DNA of 64,000 nucleotides from Polyangia bacterium (GTDB lineage Bacteria; Myxococcota_A; Polyangia; Nannocystales; Nannocystaceae): NCBI GenBank assembly GCA_030430565.1, contig JAUIKS010000022.1, positions 1 through 64,000 of the forward strand, given 5' to 3'. Numbering within the stretch: the first letter of the stretch is position 1; every line of letters starts with the position of its first letter. Position numbers and translations under genes: made by a program. Positions 1-8,100 of the stretch are shown here, in pieces. The notes below the pieces were generated by a model. The model saw only the letters and a list, made by a program, of their open reading frames with translations. It made no database searches and was not told where the DNA came from.

Positions 1-773
1 CGGCAGTGCTCGTACCAGGCCTCCTCGTCGTAGGGCAGACGGATGGAGGCCGAGATCAGGTTGTTCGCGGAGCCGATGTGGCGAATCTCGACGCCGATCT
101 TCTCGGCGGATCCGACCTCGACGGTGTGTCCGCGGTAGCGCGGGAATTCGATTTTTTCTTGGCGGCCGTCTTTGTGCACGAACTGGTTGCCACGGTAGCG
201 GGGGCCGATCTCCTTGCCCTTCGCCTTGCCGCCGGGCCCGAGGTAGAACTGGATCTCGAGATCGAGGTAGTTGACCGCGCCGCCCGCGAGGGCGAAGTCG
301 ATCCAGATCGTGCTCGGGAGGTAGCCGGGGCGCGCCGACTGCTCGAAGCGGATCGCCTGGCCTGGCGCGACGGGCAGCTCGTTGACGTAGCCCGCGCCAA
401 AGTCCTGGACGATGTTGTCGAGCGGGACCTCGGCGTTGTCGGAGTACTCGTCCAGCGTGATCTGCGAGTACAGCAGGTTGCCGGGGCAGCACGCGCGCTT
501 GGCGACGGCCCAGATGTTGTCGCAGCGCGAGGCCACGGTCGAACAGCCGCACGAGGACGAGGTGCTCGAGGCCGTCTGCTGGAGCGCGGTCTCGAGCTCG
601 CCGCAGCGCGTCTCGAGACGCTCGCAGCGCTCGATGCAGCTCATCATGCGTTCGAAGCGGTGACGGTCGATGCCGATCACGGCGCAGAGTCGCTCGAATA
701 ACAGCCTGCGCTCTTCTTCGTTCTGATAGACCGGCTTCGCCGGTGCAGCGGTCGCTTTCATCAACATGTCCAT
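1..773 (-). CDS. Unrecognised beta-rich protein with N-terminal coiled coil (partial, 3' end off window)
   Basis: The minus frame is open from an ATG at 773 to the left edge (257 codons), so the C-terminus is missing. The start is fixed by a GAGGGAGA ribosome site six to thirteen bases upstream and by the neighbour's stop at 776. Residues about 20-65 are a charged helix/coiled coil. A Ser/Cys-rich patch with several Cys follows (residues about 68-95), then a long region rich in alternating hydrophobic and polar residues, Gly and Pro, as in beta-sandwich proteins. I do not recognise the family. As the last visible gene of a four-gene operon with a membrane protein and a coiled-coil protein, a structural or assembly role is possible, for example in a phage-like or secretion particle. 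That is inference only. Confidence 0.75.
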   Translation of the reverse strand, partial: MDMLMKATAAPAKPVYQNEEERRLLFERLCAVIGIDRHRFERMMSCIERCERLETRCGELETALQQTASSTSSSCGCSTVASRCDNIWAVAKRACCPGNLLYSQITLDEYSDNAEVPLDNIVQDFGAGYVNELPVAPGQAIRFEQSARPGYLPSTIWIDFALAGGAVNYLDLEIQFYLGPGGKAKGKEIGPRYRGNQFVHKDGRQEKIEFPRYRGHTVEVGSAEKIGVEIRHIGSANNLISASIRLPYDEEAWYEHC

Positions 774-775
774 CG

Positions 776-1030
776 CTACATCTCCCTCTCGCCCAGCAGG
801 GCTTGAAATTTTCGATTCACATCCAGCTCAATCTCGGGTTCATGGCGGGCGTGCTGCCCGTGGAAGCTGATGTCCATCACCATCGCGCCCCCTTCCTCGG
901 CCTCCCGCAGCCACGCTACGGGCGCTTCAATCTCGACGTGGAGTCCGTCGTGGGTCTCGGCGACAACGCGCCCGATGGGCGCGCCGGCGATGGCGAGGTC
1001 GCGGACGGTCAAGAGGAGCCGCCTTGTCAC
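776..1030 (-). CDS. Small hypothetical protein (84 aa)
   Basis: An 84-residue ORF starting with ATG at 1030. It overlaps the stop of the upstream gene by four bases (ATGA), the hallmark of translational coupling, and ends three bases before the next start. The protein is small, mixed charge, with no signal peptide, membrane segment or Cys motif. It has short beta-like stretches (RRLLLTVRDL, GLHVEIEAPVAWL) and a PilZ-like overall size and texture, but I cannot see a diagnostic PilZ RxxxR motif. Function unknown. Its tight packing inside the operon is the main argument that it is real. Confidence 0.65.
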   Translation of the reverse strand: MTRRLLLTVRDLAIAGAPIGRVVAETHDGLHVEIEAPVAWLREAEEGGAMVMDISFHGQHARHEPEIELDVNRKFQALLGEREM

Positions 1031-1590
1031 GTCTGTCCCTGTCCGGCGCCTGGGTTCAGATTCAGCCCCGGCGCGATCTGAGTGGCCGCGGGCTCGGGGT
1101 GGATCAGCGAGTAGGCGACCGAGCCCGCCGAGAACATCGCGCCGCCCGTGAAGAAGAAGTTTCGGACCGAGAGAGACGAGTCGTAGAGCTGGCCCCCTCC
1201 GACCGCGCCGAGGCCGACACCGAGGCCGCCGACCGCTGCGTTCAGCGGGACGCCGCCGATCCGAACGTCGGCGATCTTGTGGGACAGGTAGCCGAGCGAG
1301 ACGCCGAGGGCTCCGGCGACGGCGGTCATGATCAGGTCGATGGCGCCGCCGCGGCGGATGTTGCTGACGCCCTTGGCGATGATGTCGACCTTGCGCTGAT
1401 CGAGCGAGCTGCGGACGGCGGGGTCGTGCGCGTCCTTGTTCTCGAGCTGCGCGAGGATCGTGCGCGCGGCCTGTTGGTCGTCTTCCTGCGCGATCTGGCT
1501 GAAGGCTTCGGCGGCTCGCTGGAGTCGCTCAGAAGGGGTGCCTCTCGCCTGCACGTAGACTTCGGCGTCGTCGAATGCAAAATCGTCCAT
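1027..1590 (-). CDS. Glycine-rich membrane protein of unknown function
   Basis: A 187-aa protein with a charged, acidic N-terminal half (about residues 1-75, helical, Gln/Ala-rich). A membrane-associated half follows, with hydrophobic stretches near residues 82-102 and 113-134 (Gly-rich, repeated GGLGVG-type turns) and a further one near 145-165. No signal peptide is seen, so the hydrophobic segments would insert internally. It is coupled by ATGA overlap to the downstream 84-aa gene and lies 24 bases after the upstream coiled-coil gene. I do not recognise the family. The arrangement (soluble helix plus glycine-zipper-like membrane part) resembles small membrane proteins of phage or pore complexes, but there is no motif that proves it. 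Confidence 0.7.
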   Translation of the reverse strand: MDDFAFDDAEVYVQARGTPSERLQRAAEAFSQIAQEDDQQAARTILAQLENKDAHDPAVRSSLDQRKVDIIAKGVSNIRRGGAIDLIMTAVAGALGVSLGYLSHKIADVRIGGVPLNAAVGGLGVGLGAVGGGQLYDSSLSVRNFFFTGGAMFSAGSVAYSLIHPEPAATQIAPGLNLNPGAGQGQT

Positions 1591-1613
1591 GGGTCCTAGC
1601 TCTCGGGCTTGGG

Positions 1614-2333
1614 TTACGGTTGGCCGTTCATGACGGCGAAGTTGTGCTGCGCGTTGGCGGCGAAGTGCCCGGCGAAGCCGACCAGCAGCTCCGTGAGGAC
1701 GAGCCCCGCGCTGGGTCGGTTGGCCTCGGCGAGGGCGAGCTGGCGCATGTATTCGCGTCGTTCCTCGGCGCGCTCGAGCGCGGCCTGGGACTGCGAGAAT
1801 TGGAAGGCCGAGACGCGCTCCTCGGCGAGCTTGGCGTTCATATTGGAGACGAAGGTCTGGAGCTTGGCGGCCTCATCCATCTGACGACGGGCCTGCTCGG
1901 CCTGGTGCTTCGACATGACCTCGAACTGGTGCTCGGTGCGGCTGGCGGCGCGGTCGAGCATGGACTCGCGGATCGCCGCGGCCTTCTCGAGCAGCTCGTT
2001 GGAGAGTCGCGCGGCGTCGGCGAGCGTGAGCACGCGGTCGGACTCGTGGACTCTCTGCGGAGCGCTCGGGTGAGGCTCGACGTGGCGAGGCGCGCACGGG
2101 GCGGGGACCTCGACGGCTTCGCAGTCGATGACGCCTTCCTCCGGGGTGTCGAGCGGCGACGCGTCGTCGTGCGCCGCGGCGGGCGTGAACGGCTCGCCAT
2201 CCAGCGTGTAGTGGAAGCGACGACCTCCAGCCTCGTAGAGCTCGTTCGCGCGGAGCACGAGCGTCTGGCGCGGGCCCTCGAAGCGCAGTGGTTCAGGTCC
2301 GCCTGTCTCGACGGTCAGCACGACTTCGGCCAT
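1614..2333 (-). CDS. Coiled-coil hypothetical protein, first gene of the left-edge operon
   Basis: The frame is open further upstream, but the extra 32 residues are Arg/Pro-rich and fall in the repeat-bearing control region. I therefore choose the ATG at 2333 (239 aa). The N-terminal ~60 residues look like a compact beta domain. Residues about 100-215 are strongly helical and rich in Ala/Glu/Gln/Arg, consistent with a long coiled coil. A short hydrophobic C-terminal segment (about 205-230) could contact a membrane. No enzyme motif is visible. As first gene of the minus operon it lies opposite the tandem-HTH gene at 2868, across 534 bases, which suggests that the HTH protein regulates it. Family not recognised. 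Confidence 0.65.
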   Translation of the reverse strand: MAEVVLTVETGGPEPLRFEGPRQTLVLRANELYEAGGRRFHYTLDGEPFTPAAAHDDASPLDTPEEGVIDCEAVEVPAPCAPRHVEPHPSAPQRVHESDRVLTLADAARLSNELLEKAAAIRESMLDRAASRTEHQFEVMSKHQAEQARRQMDEAAKLQTFVSNMNAKLAEERVSAFQFSQSQAALERAEERREYMRQLALAEANRPSAGLVLTELLVGFAGHFAANAQHNFAVMNGQP

Positions 2334-2365
2334 GCACTCGGGATAGCGCGCAGGGCGGCGCAGGG

Positions 2366-2438
2366 ACGCAGCAGGCGGGTCAGGAATGCAGCAGCGCCGG
2401 GACCGGAATGCAGCAGCGCGGTCGCGCAATGCAGCAGC
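2366..2438. repeat. Direct repeats AATGCAGCAGC (iteron-like) upstream of the left operon
   Basis: Exact copies of AATGCAGCAGC start at 2385, 2407 and 2428, spaced 22 and 21 bases (two helical turns), with a degenerate copy (ACGCAGCAGGC) at 2366. They lie just upstream of the coiled-coil gene start at 2333 and within the divergent control region. The helical phasing fits a multi-site binding array for a regulator such as the tandem-HTH protein encoded at 2868. This is inferred from position and spacing only. Confidence 0.55.
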
Positions 2439-2558
2439 CGCGGGGCCGCTGCGGCGCGGCTCAGCCCCGGGTCGGTGATCACGGCGGTGGCGGGAGACCG
2501 CTCAGGCGTCGCGCCCGCGCCGCGGGACGCTTGGATGTCCCGATGAGGAATCTGCCAG

Positions 2559-2636
2559 TTTGTAAATTTTGTAATTCAATCGACCGTATCGACGATTTAG
2601 ACGATCTTTTTGTATTCAAGACCCCAAAATTACAAA
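2559..2636. promoter_or_regulatory. AT-rich control region with TTTGTAATT repeats
   Basis: The 534-base gap 2334-2867 holds no convincing gene. Its middle (about 2550-2770) is strikingly AT-rich for this DNA. TTTGTAAA (2559-2566) and TTTGTAATT (2568-2576) form a direct pair, and AATTACAAA (2628-2636) is the exact inverted copy of the second, 51 bases away. This is what operator sites flanking a promoter look like. It is the likely regulatory region shared by the minus operon (start 2333) and the plus-strand HTH gene (start 2868). Confidence 0.45.
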
Positions 2637-2867
2637 GTGACACTGGCGTTTTCAGAACCACTTCGAAACCTCGAGGTCGGGCGTCGGAAGTTTTCAAACT
2701 CGGCTTCCGGATTTCGTGGCGAGAAGCGGTCTCTTCGCAACAAGAACGAAAGTTAATGTTCCAGAGCACAGACTTCTCGGCCGGTCGCGCGAGCTCGCGG
2801 ACGTGTCGACAGCGGTCACCCTCGCGGCTACGATCGCGTTGGTCCTTCGGGCCATGTTGCGGTCGCG

Positions 2868-3491
2868 GTGGTGATTACTCCCAAGGATCTCTTCGTCCTG
2901 CTGGACGGAGAGTTGGCTCGTCTGCGGATCTCGTGGACGGAGCTGCGCAGGCGTGTCGGGCGGTCCGGCAAGGCGCTGCTACGGCATCGCGCTCGCAAGC
3001 GCCCGAACCCGAGCGCGGAGATTTTCTTCGCGGCGCTCAAGAAGCTGGGCTTGACGCTCTCGGGCTACGAGAGCCACACGGAATTCTGCGAGGAGCTGGA
3101 GCGACGGCGCGACGAGCTCGGGTTGACGAGTCGCCAGGTCGCGCGACGCGTGGGGGCCATCGCAAGCACGACGGCGTGGCGAGCCCTCGCGGGCGTGACG
3201 ATTCCTCGGCTGCGCACGCTGCTGATCCTCGCGGCGGCGCTGGGCGTCACGCCGGAGCTTCTAAAGAGGAAGGGTAGGGCGGCTGCAGCGAAGCCGGCGC
3301 CGCGTCGTCATCCCACGCCTGAGCCGGCGCCCGAGCTGGCGCCGCGGGCCGAGTTCCTCAAGGCGCTCGTCGCCTTTATCCCGCTCGCCCAGCGCTTCGC
3401 GGTGGGGGAGGGCGGCGGTCATGACGCTCGGACGGTCGACGCACCGCGTGCGAGGGATGGTCCTGACCCACCGGCGCACGTGACGTGGTGA
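2868..3491 (+). CDS. Tandem helix-turn-helix (XRE-like) transcriptional regulator
   Basis: A 207-aa protein beginning with one of two adjacent GTG codons (2868 or 2871). It carries two helix-turn-helix-like segments. The first is at residues about 20-60 (ISWTELRRRVGRSGKAL then a recognition-helix-like part). The second is at about 85-135 (LTSRQVARRVGAIASTTAWR, followed by LRTLLILAAALGVTPELL, the usual XRE tail). The C-terminal 65 residues are Pro/Ala-rich and then lose order. The divergent orientation to the left operon, and the repeats between them, point to a local repressor or activator. The second HTH is the better match to the Cro/C1 family. The first is weaker. Confidence 0.7.
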   Translation: MVITPKDLFVLLDGELARLRISWTELRRRVGRSGKALLRHRARKRPNPSAEIFFAALKKLGLTLSGYESHTEFCEELERRRDELGLTSRQVARRVGAIASTTAWRALAGVTIPRLRTLLILAAALGVTPELLKRKGRAAAAKPAPRRHPTPEPAPELAPRAEFLKALVAFIPLAQRFAVGEGGGHDARTVDAPRARDGPDPPAHVTW

Positions 3492-3534
3492 GCGCGGGCT
3501 TGCGCGATACCGCGCTGGCCGCGATAGTTTGCGC

Positions 3535-3903
3535 ATGATCGCGCGCGTTGCTTTGAAGCTGGTGCTCGTCGTGCTCACTGTCGTCGGCTCGGCGTCGTGT
3601 GAGTCGAACAAGGGGACGCTAGCGACGATCTGCAGCGATGACTCAGACTGCGCCGTGGGGGAGTGCACTGAGCTCGGGGGATCCGTGATCGGGCAGTGCA
3701 CGTACCCGTGCCAGACGGATGATGACTGCGTCGCGCGCTTCGACGAGGGGGCGTGCTTGATAACCTGCGACCTGCCGTGCTCGGACGACGCGGAGTGCCC
3801 GGAGGGGACGGCGTGTCGTACGGGAGCCTGCTACGCCACGTGTTCGAGCGACGAGGACTGCATCGATGGCAGCCCGTGCGAGGAGCGTTTCTGTACGCTC
3901 TGA
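3535..3903 (+). CDS. Small Cys-rich lipoprotein
   Basis: A 122-aa secreted protein. The ATG at 3535 is preferred over a TTG two codons upstream. The signal peptide (residues 1-21, basic start then a Leu/Val core) ends in a lipobox-like GSASC with Cys22 as predicted lipid anchor. The mature part contains many Cys in CxxDxxC- and CxSDxxC-type spacings (for example CSDDSDC, CQTDDDC, CSDDAEC, CSSDEDC), repeated about every 20-30 residues. This pattern is typical of myxobacterial surface proteins with small disulfide or Ca-binding-like knots. A strong hairpin follows the stop codon. Role unknown, probably outer-membrane surface. Confidence 0.8.
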   Translation: MIARVALKLVLVVLTVVGSASCESNKGTLATICSDDSDCAVGECTELGGSVIGQCTYPCQTDDDCVARFDEGACLITCDLPCSDDAECPEGTACRTGACYATCSSDEDCIDGSPCEERFCTL

Positions 3904-3914
3904 GAACCGCGGAC

Positions 3915-3974
3915 TTGGCCGGTGTTGCCCGGCCGAACCAAGTAGAAACACGGGGCCATGTCGGGCCCCGTGTT
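3915..3974. terminator. Double hairpin between convergent genes, probable bidirectional terminator
   Basis: GGCCGG/CCGGCC around a six-base loop is followed by a perfect 11-bp stem AACACGGGGCC (3947-3957) / GGCCCCGTGTT (3964-3974) with a six-base loop. It lies between the convergent genes ending at 3903 (plus) and 4048 (minus). There is no clear T-run, so termination may be structure-driven rather than classically intrinsic. Confidence 0.6.
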
Positions 3975-4047
3975 AGTGGTTGGGAGACGCGCGGCGTGCT
4001 GGCAGGCTTGACGCGCGTCTGCCGTCCGCGACTCTCGTCGCGGGCGG

Positions 4048-4311
4048 TCACATTGTGTCGCTGGTCGACTCGTCAGTGCATCCGGTAGTGGACTCCGTTT
4101 CTCGCGGTGTGGCGGTCACGTTGGATGTCACGGTGTTGACCAGTTCATCGCCTGAGCTCGTCGTGGAGCCGTCGGTGTCGGTGTCGGTGTCGGTGCTCGT
4201 GTTCGAGGTCTCGAGTTCTCGGTTGTGCTCGTCTGCTCGCGCGAAGGTTTCACCGCACGCGGTCGCCAAGACGGTAGCGAGCGCGAAGCCCCGGCTAGCT
4301 CGTCCGACCAT
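4048..4311 (-). CDS. Small Thr/Asp/Ser-rich lipoprotein
   Basis: An 87-aa protein with ATG at 4311. Residues 1-18 form a signal peptide and LATAC supplies a lipobox with Cys19. The mature part is a low-complexity, acidic, Thr/Ser/Asp-rich chain containing a run of alternating Thr and Asp encoded by a six-base DNA repeat. Such linkers are common at the N-termini of myxobacterial surface lipoproteins, where a folded domain normally follows. Here the protein ends after the linker, so it may be a truncated relative. Its start overlaps the end of the upstream ORF by 17 bases. Confidence 0.6.
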   Translation of the reverse strand: MVGRASRGFALATVLATACGETFARADEHNRELETSNTSTDTDTDTDGSTTSSGDELVNTVTSNVTATPRETESTTGCTDESTSDTM

Positions 4312-4615
4312 GTCGACCCTCCGCGCTGTTGTCGTCGTCGTCGATGTCGACGTCGATGTCGATCGCTACGAGGTTGATGGGCACCGTGAACCAGACCAGC
4401 TCGTCGCGCAGGACGGCGAGCGTGGTTCCGTCGGGAGCGCTGATTGCGATCGTGTGGCCGGGCGATTCGGCGTTCGCGTCGTGAACGCTTCGGACGATCG
4501 CCGCCGCGCCCTCGAGTGAGCAGGTGAAGTCTCGTGCTTCGAGCTCCCCGATCCGTTGTGCGTGGTCGACGATGAGCGGCTTGTAGTCATCGTCCGGTTG
4601 ATTGGTGTGATGCAT
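4295..4615 (-). CDS. Hypothetical acidic protein (106 aa)
   Basis: The frame runs from ATG at 4615 (a GTG at 4621 is an alternative) to 4295. The body looks like a small alpha/beta fold with hydrophobic strands (HTIAISAPDGTTLAVL, LVWFTVPINLVAID). It ends in an acidic tail with alternating Ile/Val and Asp, then several consecutive Asp. No known motif is seen. Codon use is reasonable, and the upstream 116 bases are AT-rich and shared with the divergent HTH gene, supporting a real promoter. There is no obvious Shine-Dalgarno sequence. Confidence 0.5.
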   Translation of the reverse strand: MHHTNQPDDDYKPLIVDHAQRIGELEARDFTCSLEGAAAIVRSVHDANAESPGHTIAISAPDGTTLAVLRDELVWFTVPINLVAIDIDVDIDDDDNSAEGRHGRTS

Positions 4616-4621
4616 GTACAC

Positions 4622-4731
4622 ACGCTAGCCGATTGTTGCTCAAATTGGTGAAAATTAGCATGGTGTCCTAATCGTGCGAGCGACTATGCGCCTGCGGAGC
4701 GCGCACTCGCGCTGGTGATATCGTCGCGGAA
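4622..4731. promoter_or_regulatory. AT-rich divergent promoter region before the type I R-M operon
   Basis: These 110 bases between the minus ORF (start 4615) and the HTH gene (GTG 4732) include an AT-rich stretch (about 4628-4672) unlike the GC-rich surroundings. It likely holds the promoter for the regulator and hsdRMS operon. I could not assign -35/-10 boxes or a symmetric operator with confidence. Confidence 0.4.
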
Positions 4732-4971
4732 GTGACCGGTGCTCAATGCCGCGCAGCGCGAGCGCTCCTGGGATGGACGCTCACAGATTTGGCCGAACGC
4801 GCCTCGGTGAACCGAACCTCGATCCAGACGTTCGAGAATGGTCGCCGAAGCCCGCAGCGCTCGACGTTGAGGCTCATTCGCGAGGCTTTGGAGCGTGCGG
4901 GGATCCGGTTTCTTGATAACGGTGAGGGTCCGGGGATCCGGCTTGTCACACCTGAGGAGCGATCCGAATAG
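4732..4971 (+). CDS. XRE-family regulator, probable controller of the type I R-M operon
   Basis: A 79-aa single-domain protein starting at GTG 4732. Residues about 3-60 form a complete Cro/C1 HTH: GAQCRAARALLGWTLTDLAE, then SVNRTSIQTFENGRRSPQRS, then a last helix. The motif of Q-C-R-A-AR-LLGW with E-NG-R-P is classic for this family. It sits 141 bases upstream of hsdR, in the same direction, with a hairpin in the leader between them. This is the position of a controller protein that delays or limits expression of restriction. Role inferred from family and location. Confidence 0.85.
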   Translation: MTGAQCRAARALLGWTLTDLAERASVNRTSIQTFENGRRSPQRSTLRLIREALERAGIRFLDNGEGPGIRLVTPEERSE

Positions 4972-5057
4972 TTTGCGATCAGTGTGCGCTACGAGTGCGC
5001 CGGCGATCATGCTCGAACTAGTTCCACACCGCGGGTTCGTGGGACTCTTTCCGGAAA

Positions 5058-5073
5058 CCCCCGCAAGCGGGGG
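5058..5073 (+). terminator. GC hairpin in the hsdR leader (possible attenuator)
   Basis: CCCCCG, loop CAAG, CGGGGG forms a compact stem-loop in the leader between the regulator stop (4971) and the hsdR start (GTG 5113). The 3' side continues CTCCCTTGTT, which is only weakly T-rich. It could dampen read-through from the regulator into hsdR or protect the transcript. Function is inferred. Confidence 0.4.
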
Positions 5074-5112
5074 CTCCCTTGTTCTAGGCGCACACGGCAT
5101 CATGGCATCGTC

Positions 5113-8100
5113 GTGACCTCGCCGAATTTTGCCTTTCTCAGTACCCACAACGAACTCCTCGTTCGTACAGGCGCTTTGGCGGAAGGGCTGTTTTCGGTCG
5201 ACCCGCTTGCGACGTTGATCAAGCTTCAGCGCTTCGGTGAACTTCTCGCCCAGGAAACGGCCGCCTCGGTTGGGCTCGATGCGTCCACCGAGGGTCGGCA
5301 GATCGATCTGCTTGGTTCTCTCTGGGATCGGGGCCTCTTGACCCCGGAACTCTCGCAGCTCTTCCACGGCCTCCGTAAGGCGGGCAATCTTGCGGCCCGT
5401 CACAATCGTGGCGGGCCGAGCGACGCGCTCCACCAGCTCAAGATGGCGCGCAAGCTTGCGATTTGGTTTCATCGCACGTTTGGTGATCCACAGTTTGAGC
5501 CGAGCCCCTTCGTTCCACCGCCAGATCCCGCAGGTGCTGAAGAAACCCTTCGTGAAGAACTCCAGGCGGCACGCGAGGAACTCACGCTGTCGCGGGCTCG
5601 CACGACGAAGGCCAAACTCACTACGGCCGAGAAGGCCCGCCTTCGCGCCGCCACCGAAGCTGACGCGAAGAAGGCCTATGTCGAGACGGAGGCTGCCGTT
5701 GACCATTCGCACGAGGCCGAGGCGGCTGCCGAGCAGCAGCGTCAACACGAATCTCACCTCGCCAAGCTCCAAGCGGCGGCTACAAAGGCCACGCCGGAGG
5801 CTCTCAATGCGACCGTCGTCGCTGCTCAAGCCGCAGCCGTCGACCTTGACCTGAGCGAAGCCGAGACCCGGCGGCTGATCGATCTCCAGTTGGTCGAGGC
5901 AGGCTGGGAGGCCGATTCCGTTAAGCTTCGTTATTCTCGCGGTACTCGGCCTATCAAGGGCCGCAATCTCGCTATTGCCGAGTGGCCAACGAAGTCTGGG
6001 CCAGCTGACTACGTCCTCTTCGTTGGCCTCACGCCCGTCGCGGTCGTTGAGGCCAAGCGGAAGCGCAAGGACGTTCGCGGTAGTCTCCCGCAGTCGAAGC
6101 GCTACAGCCGGGCCTTCGTCGTCGAAGCCGAGAGCATGACCGCGCCGAAGGGCGGGCCGTGGGGCAAGTACCGCGTCCCCTTTCTCTTCGCCACCAACGG
6201 CCGCCCGTTCCTCCGTCAGCTCCTCGAGGCCTCTGGGATCTGGTTCCTCGACGCCCGTCAGTCAACCAACCTGCCGCGCGCGCTCGAGGGCTGGTACTCG
6301 CCGGAGGGCCTGAGCAAACTCCTCGGACAGGACATCGCCCGGGCCGACGAGCTGCTCGTCGAGGAATCTGCTGACTACCTCCCCCTGCGTGACTACCAGC
6401 GCGACGCCATCGATGCGGTCGAGGCCGGGATCGCCGAAGGCCAGCGTGAGCTGCTATTGGCGATGGCGACGGGTACTGGCAAGACGCGGACCTGCATCTG
6501 CCTGCTCTATCGCCTTCTGAAGGCCGGGCGCTTCCGGCGAGCGCTCTTTCTCGTCGATCGGACCTCGCTCGGCGACCAGGCCCACGACGCCTTCAAGACT
6601 CTCAAGCTCGAGCAGCAGCAGAGTTTTACCGAGATCTACGAGGTCAAGGGACTCGGTGACATTCGCCCCGAGGGCGATACGCGTCTCCACGTGGCGACGA
6701 TCCAAGGCATGGTCCACCGCCTCCTTGACGAGCACGCCGATGCGATCCCCGTTGATGAGTACGACTGCATCGTCATCGACGAGTGTCATCGTGGCTACAA
6801 CCTCGACCGCGAACTCTCCGACCGCGAGCTGCAGTTCCGCTCCGAGGCCGACTACATCTCCAAGTATCGCCGTGTGCTCGACCACTTCGATGCCGTGAAG
6901 ATAGGCCTGACTGCGACGCCCGCTCTCCACACCAAGGAGATCTTCGGCACGCCAATTTTCACGTACAGCTATCGTCAGGCGGTCATCGACGGCTTCCTCG
7001 TCGATCACGAGCCGCCTCTGCGGATCGTCACCAAGCTCGCCGCCAATGGGATCACCTGGCAGGCCGGCGAGGAAGTGCAGGTCTATCGTGTCCGCCCGCA
7101 GCAGCTCGATCTGATCAACACCCCCGACGAGGTGACAATCGAGGTCGATGGTTTTAACCGCAAGGTACTCACCGAGAATTTCAACAAGGTGGTCTGTGAG
7201 CGCCTCGCTGAGCATATCGACCCGAGCCTCCCGGGCAAGACCCTGATTTTCTGCGCGACCGACCGCCACGCCGATCTCGTCGTCGGTCTCTTGCAGAAGG
7301 CGTTTACCAAGAAGTACGGCGCCTGCGAGCACGAGGCCGTCGTCAAGATCACCGGCAACGCGGACAAGCCGACGCAGCTGATCCGCTTCTTCAAGAACGA
7401 GCGCAACCCGCGGGTCGCGGTTACCGTCGATCTTCTGACGACTGGGATTGACGTTCCCGAAATCACCAACCTCGTGTTCATCCGCCGCGTCCGCAGCCGG
7501 ATCCTCTACGAGCAGATGCTCGGTCGCGCGACCCGCCTCTGTCCTGATATCGGCAAGCGCTACTTCCGAATCTTCGATGCCGTAGACCTTTACAGCGCTC
7601 TCGAGCCTTACTCGTCGATGAAGCCGGTGGTAACCAACCCGTTGCTCTCCTTTGCCAAGCTGATTGACGAGCTCGGCGCTATCGTTGACGATCCGGAGCT
7701 CGCTGGCCTTGTCTGCGAGCAGCTACGGGCCAAGCTCCAGCGCAAGCGCCGCGGCCTCAGCGACCGCGGAAAAAAGGCCTTCGCCGCCAAGGCCGGGATC
7801 GACCCCAAGGACCTCAGCGAGCAGATGAAGTCCTGGGACGCTGCGGCGGTGCTCGAGTGGTGGAACGAGCACGGCGCGCTCGTCACCTGGCTCGACCGCG
7901 AGCCCGGCGGCGACGGTCCGGTGCTCCTGATCTCCGACCACGAAGACGAACTCCTCGCCGAGGAGCGCGGCTACGGCGCGGCGAAAAAGCCCGAGGACTA
8001 CCTCGAGAGCTTCGCCACGTTCATCCGCGACAATATCAACCTGATCCCGGCGCTGAAGATCGTCACCCAGCGGCCGCGCGACCTCACCCGCAAGCAGCTC

